DNA from: Himantopus leucocephalus
Taxonomy: Eukaryota; Chordata; Aves; Charadriiformes; Recurvirostridae
Assembly (NCBI GenBank): GCA_003993805.1
Contig: RSEF01000001.1
Span: 152,247,898 to 152,311,897, forward strand
Length of the DNA: 64,000 nt
Reading direction: 5' to 3'
Shown here piece by piece: positions 23,510 to 35,900 of this stretch (the stretch's first letter is position 1; each line of letters opens with the position of its first letter). The notes beneath the pieces were generated by a model. That model was not told where the DNA came from. It was given only the letters and a program-made list of their open reading frames with translations, and made no database searches. Both the position numbers and the translations under genes were made by a program.

Positions 23510-26500
23510 TATTAAAAGTTTATTAAAAGCAAATTGCATCAAATTTTTACAAAGTTAGTAGTAGTAGTCTATTAATCCAGCATCTGCATTGTGGAACATT
23601 ATGAGTCATGGGGACATTAAAATAGAATATCTTTATATTAATCTCTTCATTAAACCCTCTTTCTAAGACATTGAAGGCCAAAGGCAGAATTTAGATTGTC
23701 TGAATCAGTCTCCAGTCCTTATCAGGCCAGAAAGACGAGCACCGCTGAAGGCATCCAAAGAGTTGGTCAGAGGGACCACCTGAGAGGCGCCGGGCTGAGA
23801 CCTGCCTGCATCTCCTGAACCGGGCACTCGACACAGGGACTTTGGTGGCATTTGTGCTGAAGAGACCCCCGCAGACAAATCCTAACAGTTATTTTTTTCC
23901 TTCCTCCTATAACTGAATAATTTACATGCAAATATTATGCCTCAAGGTAACTGGCAGAACCACAGATGGAAAAAATAAAAGGAAAAAAAAGAAAAGAAGC
24001 CACAATGAATATTTAGTTTGATGACAGAATAACAAGTGCCAAGTTTGGAGCTGTTCCTGTACAGCAACACCGAGTGAGAAAAAGAGGATAAACTGTAATT
24101 GTCAGTCCTCATCTAACACCATAGGATAAGGCACAATTGAGTTTTTCTAGTTGTCTACAGAATTCATATAGCTCAGTCTACCCCCGAATTATCGAGCAGT
24201 TTTTCCTATCCCAAAATACTCCAACGCTTTTTCTGTGATTTACACTGTGGCAGGGCTGAGATAATAGCTGTTAAGATCCCTTTCAAAGCAGGTGTAGAAA
24301 AATAACTCATTTGCTACTCCAAGAGGCAATCAGTAGACTGCTGGAGAATCTACACAGCTTTCAGCAGCAGCCCTTTGTGTGAGCCTTACAGTAACATCTC
24401 CGTAAACTTCTGTATTGGCAGAAAACAAGTAAACAGGGTCCAAACACAGAAAGTCATTCCAGGACTATCCTAACAGAGGACAATTTCAAGTACTCAAGTC
24501 CTGAGGAATAAACCAGACAATCTTTTTTTTTTTCTCTTGTATGACACCAGCTTTCACCAGCAGAAAAGTTGCAGGTCCTAACCCTGTCCTAAGCCTGTGC
24601 AGATGATCTTTCAAATGCAAATGGTCTTCCCAAATTTGCACACCAAGATCTTTCCTGCCTCTGCTGCTTCCTATCACTTTCCTAAGGAACATCAATATGC
24701 AATCTAGATTGAAGCTTTTAAGGCTGGAATCCAGGTAGGTGGCAACCAGCCTGACTAGTCCTTCTGTGAAAAGGTATCCTGCTGGTTTCAGCAGTTGCAA
24801 GCCATCAGACCTTCTGCTCGTGAACAACTGTCATGCACACATGCAGATCCACTGGCACATGACCAACAAGTCCAATGTGTCTTGAATCAACGGATGCATC
24901 ATATAAGGGTGCTTTATTTGCCCAGGGAGAGCATCTGTTTCCAAGCTCAACCGGAATTTTGCACCCGCTAGGTGACAAGCCTCCTAGCTGTTGTCTTACT
25001 TCTGTAGAAGAAGTGAAAGTCAGGAATCACGAGGAAACGGAGGTACCAGAGACAGGCCGGCCCTGGAATTACTCATGGGAAGGGAAAGGTGTTGAAGAAC
25101 CAGAACAGCAGGAGAAACCAAACCATGGAAATGTGTCCCTTACCCTACAAACGCATAGTATTTCAAGGTGCTACTAATGCAACAGCAGCAGCCAGATGAC
25201 TGTAAGAATTTCAGCAGCTAGGGGAAGACCTAATTTAAGATCCATCCCACACAGCCACTGATAGGGAAAATGGATTTTTAACAACTGCTCACAAAACCAC
25301 AGCAAAACCCCTGGCATCCATAAGACCCAAGTTTCTTGTTTAACCATCGCACAGGCACACACGGGTCCTAAAATACCACATGCTGACGAACCAAAAAACT
25401 GTAACTCACACTTATCATTGCTGGAAATCCATAAAAGCTCCATGCCGCATATTTCAGGCTGGGGTATCCTCCATGGGAACACACATGCAGCCCGTGCCCT
25501 ATGAAGTGGACATTTCCACAACCAGGCAGAGCTCCTGCACACATGCACCACGGGCAGTTGCAGGACCAGCGGCAGCAATTTGCCTGGGCTGCCTGGACAT
25601 CTAGGAACCCTACCAGTGCCATAACTCAAGCCAAGGCACCAGATATCCAGCAAGCCCGGACAAATGGCCAAAGTGTAGCAAGGCAGTAAATGACAGAAAA
25701 GCAGGAGAGTCGGCAGCTACACCAACTAGAAAAGCAGCGTGCTCACCCAGCTAAGGAGCTAATGTGTATCCTCATCCCTTCCCAACCTCGTCAACACAGG
25801 AACAAGTGGTATCTGTTCAGAATTAGCAGCAAACATCTGCTGAGCCAGACTAATGATTTTTTTTTTTTAATTGCCAATGAAAACAACCAAAAAAAACGCC
25901 AAATTTAATCCTGCTGTAAGGTTATAGCATTTGTTTAGCTTTTTGACAAGCACATCAGCTTGCTTATAGGGACAAAGTGATAACATTTGCAAGGAAGTTG
26001 ACAAGCCAGAGATAGAAGTTCCCAAAATCAGCTCCAGGACTCGTCCCCAGATATCTCAATTAACACATGGGAAAGCCATACTACAAAGGATTAATAAGCA
26101 GAATAGCTCCTCCTCCCTCTTATTTTTCATCTCATGAACACACTGGAGAGCCTCAGGAGGTATTAGATAGCAACAAGTATTCTTAGAGTACTAGAGTTCA
26201 GGATCACAAGACTGGAGCCCCAGCATCCACAGCAAGAATTAACTATAGTAAAAGAAATCCACATATTAAAAAAAGATGCAAGATCAACTGGTGCAGTAGT
26301 AAGAAGAGAGCATTACAGAATTGAAATAAATGTTTGGGGGTTTTTTGCTAAAGAAAAATAATTATATCCTAAATAAGGCAGCTTTTCAGAGCAACAGCTT
26401 CTGGCACTCAAAAATTCACGTCCTGTGATAAGAGATCTCTCTAGCAACAATGGGAAGGGGGGTGGAAAGCTGCACTAAAAATTTCATTTGCATGACACAC

Positions 26501-27901
26501 CTATCTGCATTTCTTCTAGAGATTCTTGGAAAGACAGGATAAATGTAGATAAAGGGAGAAGTGTGTGTGGAAGGCAGGGTGTGGAAGGGGAAGGAGAAGG
26601 GAGTATTAGACTCTCAAAGACACAGGAAAAAGAAAGCTTTTTTTGTCAAGAAGACGTCATTTTTGAGTGCTTTAACACCCTTTCCCCCTCTCTTCACCTT
26701 CCCCCCTACTTCCAAGCATGTAGTTGAAAGAGATGCATCTCTAAGCAATTTAATACACCTCAATCATAAATCTCTTTGTGGCAGTATTGTCCTCAAGGCA
26801 AAAAAAAGGTCCGGGGTAGAGACCTGCACAGACCACTTGGCCTATCGCTACGTACGGATGCAAATCAACGGTGGTTTCGTGCGGGGTGTAAGTCAAGGCA
26901 CTGTAACAACAGACTGGTAGAAAGGTAAGCTACAGCTATTGCCAAAGTAATCCAACAAATATTTCCTCTGCACTTGCACGTGTATTTTCAGTGCCCTGTT
27001 TTCTAGAGCATGTGACTGGAGTGTTTGCAAGTGAAGAAGTCCTGCCTGGTAACGAGAGCCAAGGGAAGCTGCATTTTCATACATCTTGCGACTACAGCCT
27101 CAGTGCTTTCAGTTTATTTGTCAAGTAGGATCCTCAGTAAGATTGATCCTGGACTTTCTGATGCTGCTAGACTTGTCAGAAGGGCTGCACAGAGAAAAAG
27201 ATAATTGCAGTTTTCAAAAACAATATAGATGGCAATTTTCTGAACTGATTTAAGCTGTCTTTGTTCTGACTGTGAAGAACATTTTCCTCCAATAAACCCT
27301 ACGCAGACCTTCTGCATCAGGCTCATTGATCACATGAAAAAAAGCTGAATGTTGCCTCCCAGAGAAGGAAGAGGCTGGGAACGGAGAAAACTAAAGACGA
27401 TGATTAATCTGGGAAGTTTTCTTGCCATTTCTGAATTGGGTTTCTCTAAGACAATGGGAAACAAGGCTGCATTGAAAAACAGTTTGATGAAGCATATATC
27501 AGATCTTTCTACAATACAAGTTCAGGCTGATTTTGACAGAGAGATATTAGGAAATTTGATCCCAACAAATATGGAGCTGCCCTAAGGTAAAAGAAAGCCA
27601 AAGTAGAAGGGAGGGTGCAGTTCCCGAGTCCTGAATCTCACTTCTGGCCATGTTTGCCATTCTCGGGTACTTTGTTCCTTTAGCCAAAACTCATCTAAAG
27701 ATAAGAGATTTGAATCTAATTTTTATGAATGCCAAATAGATAGATTGAACACACCATTATACAAATCATACAGTTGGGAAATACCACAGTGCACTATGAA
27801 AATCTGCTAAAAATTCATCAGGAATCCGAGTTTGCCCACAGTCCGCTCTGGGAGTAAAGTTCCCAACCAAATGTGCAGGAATAGGAGAGCACTCGATCCC
27901 T

Positions 27902-27955
27902 GGGAGGGGATGAAGGGGGAGAGAGAGAGAGAGAGAAAGAAAGAAGAGATGGAAA
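27902..27955 (+). repeat. Purine-rich GA microsatellite
   Basis: A nearly continuous purine run with about nine GA units (27,919-27,936) followed by AAGAAAGAAGAGATGG. A simple repeat with no other role visible. Confidence 0.85.
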
Positions 27956-30515
27956 AGTTGCCTTAGATCTACAAGTATAAATTATATTAGTGAAATTACA
28001 ACTCCACAAATTCCAGGTAGGCATCGAGCAACTTCTGCCATCACACGCTAGTCCTTATCTTAAACATCCTTGCTATTCCTGGCTTGAGACAGTTTTTTGC
28101 TGGAGAAACACTAGTCTCAAGTAACAAGGGTATTTCAGATAAAGGCTGATACTACATATTGACAAACTTGTGCAAGAGTATTTGGCACAGGACTACCCAC
28201 CGGCGTTACACCATACATAGCATATTTTGCTCCACTATGCAATCATTTTGTCTTGGGGACAGACGCCAACTAGGGACTCGGATGAGGCCATGAAATGCCA
28301 CCTTTGCTCAGAAGAGAAGAGAGGGCTTTGCTGCTGTACCGCCAGATAGAAGAGGCGTGTGGGACACTACCGTGCTCTGACAGGAGTGGCGGCTGAAGGG
28401 CACAGCCCGGAGACGGCTCAGCCAAGGTGATCGATACGTGACCAGCCCTGGCTTCACTCATAAAAGGCACTTCACAAAAATCTAACGCTGCTTTTGTGAA
28501 ATAAGGGCAAGACGGTTGTTGTCATAATGTGAAGAAATCCCAGTAATTCCTTGCAGTATATTGGACAGCCACAGCCTGCATGTGAAAGATTACTGGATTT
28601 GTTAAAAATACCAGCAGAAGAAACTCAGCGCTAGCTCCAAGAAGAAAGTAACCATTCCCTACATATGCATATATTTAAAGGATCCATTTACCCATATCAT
28701 TTCTTACATGGGAAAATACTATCTCAAGAATAGAAAAGGACATATTTCCATTTGCCACGTATTCTCTGCCCTGCTTATCTTTCATTCCTTTTATATATTT
28801 ACCTATTAAATCTTACTCTTTGCCTTTCTTCTCTGTCACTCCAGTCCCACTAAAGATAGGGAAGTTATATACAGGTGTATCTTTAAATCAAGAAAAAGCA
28901 TCTGGTTATCTTTTGAACAGATTTACTGATACTTACTCCCATACTCCCTCCCTCTGGGCGAATGTAACTGTGCAATACCTCAGGCAATGTCATTTTATGT
29001 AAAACTTCTCAATGCTCTTCAAGTCATGTCATCTTGTAATTATATTTTTTTCCTGTTGTGAAATAAGAGATGAAAAAGAGGAGCTCATCCCAGGAGATTT
29101 AAATAGGGGTAATGGAAATAGCTCTGCATAGTCTAGTACCTGCAGAATGAATTTTCCCATCCTGCAAAAGTTACAGACATTAGAAATTTTTTTTTTTTCA
29201 TTCTGTATCAGGAACCGGAGATTGTCCAGGCTCCAAGCTTTTACAAACAGCTAACAGGTAGATGCAGCTCCACCTCAGAATGGTTTACATCCCTCGGGGT
29301 GTAGGAAACCATTTCAATTCCTTGCTCTCAGTCATACCCCAAGCATAAAAGTCTTCCCAGTGTAACTCCCAAACTAACAGCAGAAAGCTCCAGTTTTGTC
29401 AAACATTTTCCATTTAAAGACACTTTTCCCTCCCACAAAAGTCCCCAATAAATGTAATATTTCCCCATACCATGTTCAGAAATCCAGTGATCAATTTGTA
29501 AGAAGCCATAAATAGAAAATAAAGTTAAATGTAAGTAACGTAAGAAATTGTCTTCTCTTGGAAAAGACCACATCCCAGCTATCTCAGAAAACTTGACAAA
29601 CGTGAATGAAATGTGGGACAGAATTCCTGAGGTTTTAAAATTTCCTGTCTCTGAAAAATTAGTATTACCAGAGTGACGACAGTGAGTTGAAATGCTAAAG
29701 AAAAAAAGAATCAGCAAAGAGTGACCTGTCTGTTACTCCACTATGAACTAAATAAACATCACAACTGGCTGCAATGCAGAAACCTCATTTCAGAAGACTG
29801 TCAATGCTGGCCTGGTCATTTCACAACAAAGAGACCTCAGGAAAAAAAAAAACCCAAACAACATAACAGCTGCTACTCTTGATTTAATCTCAAATAATGT
29901 AGAAATCAACCCGAGCAGACAAGCCCCTACACCTTGCATGGAAGAAAGGTTCTCTCATAAGCCTTCAAGTTTGGAGAATATTTACAGTACCCAAAGCTCA
30001 GAAAATGCTGCAGCTCAGATACTCATCAGCACTTTCATACACAGAAACTGAAGCAAAGAGCGATCTCCTTGCTTTTGGTCAAACTGGAAAGATTTATCTG
30101 CTTACTCATGGTCAAACTGGAAATCCGAACTAAAAATGAAATATTGGTACCTGCTTTTTAGCATCTCACCACAGGAATTAAAAAGCCAACAGAAAACAAT
30201 TTATACTTTGCACTATGATCTATATTTTTCAAAAGACTAAATATTTTATTCTTAGTTTTCAAGATACTACTGACAGTATCATCATATTCCTTGACAGTAC
30301 AGGATATTGTATCACAACCCTCAATATCATCTTTACAGCTTCTACTTTTACTGCTTGTGAATTACTACACCTCTTATTCTGACCACATGCTATTAAAAGA
30401 TTGAATTAATCATTCCATCACTTCTTGCTCAGAGCACAGATGGAGAGATAAAGCTGGGCAACCAATACATCGGAAAAGTCGATTCTTTAAATATTCCCTT
30501 ATTATATTAGATATT

Positions 30516-30535
30516 GGGGGGGAGGGGGGGAGGGG
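30516..30535 (+). repeat. G-run tract (quadruplex-type)
   Basis: Three guanine runs of 7, 7 and 4 or more, separated by single A residues. It resembles the tract at 51,506-51,528. Confidence 0.75.
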
Positions 30536-31572
30536 CAAGATCATTAAGAACAGTTTAAACAGCATCTCCTCTCTTCCCAGAGACAGAGAATGTAATTTCC
30601 ATATCCCAATCAAGCTTAAGAGCATCCAGCTGAAGGTCACATTCAGATCTGCCTCTTCCAGCTGACAAAATGCTCTGCTGCCACTTAAACAGTCCCCTTT
30701 GCTTCCCGTGGCTTCAGCGTGACAGTATTTCCATCAAATGTAAATAAGTAAGCAGAAGTCACGAGTTGGTATACAGAACTTAAAAGGTAATTGAAAGTTT
30801 CTGGAGTATTTCATTTCAGAAAACTGTGCAATCACTTGTGAACTGAAGTGCTTGTTATCATATACAAAGCTCCAGTAATTAGAATCAGGAAGAGAGGTAC
30901 AAGGTAATTAGAGATTATTGGGAAAAATCTAGTTAACAGGAAGCATAGCACATAAACCAATCGGTACTTAAAGCTACTCTGAGATACCTGCAATTAATTA
31001 AAATACAAAATGTTAAAAAGCATATTTCCATATTATTAAAAACTTCAGAAGCGACTGATGATCAGAAGCCATTACAGCATCGACATTAATGTGAGGTAAC
31101 CCTCTGGTGCTACTGGCTTAATAAAAAAGATGGAAAATAGCCTCAACATCCCTTCCTCTCCCTCCCTGCCCTACTTCCACATCCTTCAAACCAGCCCCTG
31201 GCTAATACATTCATTTCTTTGGCTACCCGGCGCCTGGTGAAGAATCCGGACAGTGGCAAAGGCTGTCCGCAGATCATTGGTCATATGGGGCGCCCATTTG
31301 CCCCTCACTGTATGCAACCAAAGCAGTTGCTCCAAGGAGAGCAAGGCTCACCTTGCTTGCATGCGACAAGAGCGTGTCGATGGAGGCAGACGCTGGTGGG
31401 GCTGCGTAGCCCCGGGGGGACCTGCCCCACGCGGGGCGATGCCTAAGCTTGATGCCCCAGTTGCCAGGGCTCTGAGCTGCTCAACCCTCTGCTGCCACAT
31501 GCCACCTCCCAGGGCCACCACCCGGCCTCCAGAAGCACAAACTCGTGATGGAAGATAGCTATGTGGGGGAGG

Positions 31573-31620
31573 TTTTTTTTTTTTTTTTTTTAAGANTTTT
31601 TTTTTTTTTTTTTTAAGAGA
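31573..31620. repeat. Poly(T) tract split by a single N
   Basis: A run of 19 T followed by AAGA, one N at 31,596, then 18 T and AAGAGA. This is probably one homopolymer tract represented twice. Confidence 0.75.
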
Positions 31621-32711
31621 GCTTTTATTTTAGATGGGAGTTTTGCTGAAGCCCCCTGAGCCTCTGGACGGAGATGTTTTCTGTAAGCAAAACTGCTTAA
31701 AAATCAATTCTAACTTGGAATGAGAAAGTACAAAGGGCATGCACATGTCTTGTCTTCAAGGCAGCTACAACATTTGTTTTCCAAAGACGGAATTTTATTC
31801 ATTTTTCTTTTCTTTGATAAGAGGAGCAGGTCAGGGGTTTCAAATGGAGTATGAAAGTCAGAGTACAGAAAGGTCTCGCCTGTACTATATATAATTTCCT
31901 GATTCTCTCACGACAGTCCTTTTCTAGGAAAAGACTGATTTCTTTTCAAAATCCTCTTTCTTAACACATGTTGAAGTGATCTGATACTTACACATTTTAT
32001 TTCAATTTTCATCTTTTTCACAAGGAAGGTAGCTGCTTCGCAATAGAGACAGCTAATTGTTTTGAAAGATTTTTTAAAAAAATTAGATGGTTTTATTCCT
32101 CAGTGAAAAACTTATTTTTGAATGAAATTTTATAGACCATTAATCTAATGCAGAATCACAGGACTCAGGGAATTAGTTAACTTAAAAGAGCAGCTACTGT
32201 GCATGCTCTATAATTGCTCTTCATAAAAATCGTCAAAGATTTTTAATATGCAGAGTTACCACACAGATTAAAAGCTCTCAAAGTATGTCTCCATATAAGA
32301 GGCCATCATTCCACAGTGTCATTATCTGCTATTAATATTTCAATTAGAGAGTATCACACGCTCCTCTAAAGAAATGCAACTGCTCACAAAACGAGTCCCA
32401 TTATTGATAACGCTCCAGCAGTATGACACAAACGTCCTATTTTTATTCCTACATTTAATTACCTCCTATAAATAGCTTTCCAAACTTTTAAGGGAAAGGC
32501 TCATTTCATACAGAAAGGTGTATCTTTGTTGACCGACACCTCCCAACCACCCTGCTTCCAAGAAGGGAGGTGAAGGCTGCGGGGAACACACCGGCCCTTC
32601 TGCATGGCCAGGCTATGGCCTCACTCCCCAACTGTCTGATCTCACCAGCAGTTCAAACAGGCCGAGAGGTCACAGTGCACCCTGTCAGTCCTTCTAAGGG
32701 AGTCAGACAGA

Positions 32712-32943
32712 AATACCAGCACTTTTCAGGCATCTGGAGTACTGTGTCCAGTTCTGGGCTCCCCAGTTCAAGNNNNNNNNNNNNNNNNNNNNNNNNNNNN
32801 NNNNNNNNNNNNNNNNNNNNNNNNNNNNNNNNNNNNNNNNNNNNNNNNNNNNNNNNNNNNNNNNNNNNNNNNGCAGGGGGGTTGGACTAGAAGATCTCCA
32901 AAGGTCCCTTCCAACCCCTGTGAATTCTGTGATTCTGTGATTA
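32712..32943 (+). mobile_element. CR1 LINE copy interrupted by an assembly gap
   Basis: Left of the 100-N gap the sequence reads as CR1 body (GAGTACTGTGTCCAGTTCTG, GGCTCCCCAGTTCAAG). Right of the gap it resumes as the 3' end of the same family in the same orientation (GGGGTTGGACTAGAAGATCT, GGTCCCTTCCAACCC, then ATTCTGTGATTCTGTGATT). Between these blocks the family normally has several hundred bases, so the 100 Ns stand for missing element sequence. The matching orientation on both sides supports this scaffold join. Confidence 0.9.
32773..32872. other. 100-N scaffold gap inside a CR1 element
   Basis: Exactly 100 Ns, flanked by the body and the 3' end of one CR1 copy in the same orientation. 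Order and orientation are therefore supported, but the true size is probably several hundred bases. Confidence 0.95.
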
Positions 32944-35900
32944 GTGCTAGCTCAAACAGGCTTCACCCCTGCTTTCTGTTGCACCCGTCCAGAGGATCTA
33001 GCTCAAATTGCATGGCCCTGCAACAGCCTTTTTCTTTTTTGAGGAAAAGATGCTTTATTTATTATGACAGGTCTTATATTCCCATTTTCGTCACACCAAG
33101 CTGATAGTCAGCTTCCAGGGCAGCTGCCATACCTGGAGCCACCTCTCAAAGGACAGACCTTGCCAAGCTGATGGACAGCAGTTACCTACCTACGGCCCTC
33201 ATATTACACCTCACATAAACAGCAAAAAGTTACACCTACATTTAATTTCTGTTTGATGCTAAATAATTAAAATCATTTGAATGAAGCTTTTTTTTTTTTT
33301 TGAGAAGCGTAAAGGAATTTAGCAATTTATACGTATCAAGGGTGGGGAAAAAAAGAGTTTAAGGAATAAAAGCCTGAGAGCTTGCACTGGCTTGTTCGAC
33401 AGCTCTCTGCTGTTTCCAATATTTCTCTCTCCAGGGCTTTTACCATGAACACGCAAGGCCTGCATTTCAAATACACGCCTTATGCTGTGCGCTGACTTCT
33501 TGGTGATTTGAAAAATGTGAACCTAAAATGCAGTTGCTCTTCCAGATTCCAGCCTTACATCTCCGTCAGGCCCCTGTAACGCGCGGTCGGAACAGCCAGC
33601 CCGCTGACACTCGGTCCTCCAGCAGGGCTTTGCCACCAGTTAGGACCTCTCTCAGAAAAAGTCATGGTGACACAGAAGGTAAAAGGTGCGCAGCTCCTCG
33701 CAGGGAGAGCAAAGCGAGCCCCTTCCACCTCTGCAAGCTGTACCAGCAGCTACTGGAGTCCCTGCATTGGCATTTATTTTTTTTTATTGCATTTGAAGCT
33801 TTGCAACTTTCCATACAGAAAATCCAGCAGTGCTGAGGGTTACACCACCTTCCTTTTGTGGCCACAGTACCACCTCCCTCCCAAGGCATGCTAGGACATC
33901 TGGCCATCGTGTCTGTGTCCTGATGCAGTCTGTGACCAGCGCTGCTGTACCAGCAAAAGCCCACACGCTGCCCCAGACACAGTTACTGGCGTTCTCTATT
34001 TCACCTGGGGAAACAAGAAAACATTGTTTTACTGAATAAGCTGCATCTTCTGCAAGTGTTGCCCTGCTAACGTGCGTGGTACCTCTATAAGGGAGCACTT
34101 TGCCCAGCACGGCAGTACACTGGCAAAGCCAGCCCCACGCTGGGGAAGACAAGCGTTCATGTAAAAAAAGCAGTAGTTACAGTCAAACCCAAGGCAGGCA
34201 GGAGCGATGTCAATACGAAGAGGGACACCCAGAACAACTCACCAGGATCACACCACCTACACTGCCGTGACAGCAGTGACATCTCTCCAGGGCGCGCAGG
34301 CTTTTTGCCAGCCCTGCCTTTCCCCAGTCCTTTGGCTGCCGCACACACCAGGGACCAGCAGGAAGAAGAGGTCTCAGCATCTCCCCCTCCAAACTGCCAC
34401 CTGCCAAGCCAGAGGATCACGCTGCAAACCCATTTCAACACAGACCTCCACGTATTTGCAAGCAATGGATCATGCCCGCAGAGACACTGCCGGCAGAACG
34501 GCCACACCAGCCACACACTGCCCCCGAGCCACCGTGGTGGCTCCCACAGCTCCCGGCCTCGGTCCCCATCACCCCAGCCCTCAGGGAAACCACGTGCCGG
34601 CTGTCAGCCCGACCGCACTTGTAAAGACAACTTTGACCTTGACAGCAGAGGGTAGCAGCTTGGAAGAATTGGAACTGAATAAGCTGGACCTCATTATTGA
34701 ATTACAATCATTTTCTGTATGCGTATGTGGGTATGTATATGCTTTTCTTTAAAGGAAGAAAAAGAGTATTTTGAAAATTGGATGAGAAGATTGGGGAAAA
34801 CGTGGTTTTCACCTGTGCCTCACTAGAATATTTAATGAGTAAATATTGAAAAAAAAAATTAATCATTTTAAAAATGGAGGTGGAAGCGATGGATAGAAGG
34901 CATGCTACACTTAATAGCAAAAATCCCAATAAAGGTCATTAAATTACTGCATAAACAAGTAAGACCATATGCCACTGTAATATAATCGTCATGGCCACGC
35001 TCCAGCTGAAATCCAGGCTACAATGTTGCCCACCTACTCTGTTGTTTTGCACCCACTTCCCTGTATCTGCAAATACCAGCTGCAAGAACGAACCCAGGAG
35101 AAACCACAGGAGGAATAGAGTTACCTGCCTACACCCCACTGCAAAGAACTCCGCTAGCGCCTACCAGGCACTGCTGCTGGCAGTCTCTGCAGCTCCCAAA
35201 ACTTGCTCCTGACTCGAGTGAGTTGCTCTTTAAATATCTGTACCATATAATCAGGAAGCACAGCATCATCGAGAGAACACGGATTTTGCATTTCTTGACC
35301 TTTTTCCTACCAATTTTCAGCAGACTATTCAATGTTAAAATCATACACTGTGCAATGCAGCGACTCCAGTTATGAATGCACAAGTGAGACTGGCATATAG
35401 GTGGTGGCATTAATTAGCACGAAAGCACTCCAACTCCTAATCTGCCAGATTAGATGGTATCTGTATTCACACTGGGTGGCTTTATTCATTAACAAGATGT
35501 TATTTTGGAAAAATATGTCCAAGAAGCCCTTGTATATCTGCTGTAAGAAGCATTTCATAGCACAAAAGTTTCATTTCCAGTTATCCAGGTTATATCCAAT
35601 TGCCCAAAAAGCCAGCACTTACTGCTCTGCAGGCACTCTGTTCACCGGGATACATTCAGTACAAAAATTACAAACTCATCTCTTCACTGTGTCAGTTCTG
35701 CCTTGCAAAAATGCAGTGCCAGTAATGTTTTATTTATATTTAGAAAGTCACTTTCATTCTGTGTAATATGTAGATTGTTGTATTCTTTATAAGCCGTTTG
35801 CAATGGTACCTCTGAACTTTTTTTAAAGAATGACGTCTGACGCCAACTCATCCATAATTTCCTTAGCCAGGACAGATTGACATGTTTGTTAAAAAACTGT

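Noticed and set aside
25174..25671. A 165-codon minus-strand open frame with hydrophobic stretches
   Set aside because: No family resemblance, and competing frames cover the same bases on the other strand.
34207..34752. A 181-codon plus-strand open frame
   Set aside because: Thr/Pro/His-rich with no recognisable motif, and overlapped by equally long frames in other phases and on the other strand. It looks like chance in GC-rich intron.
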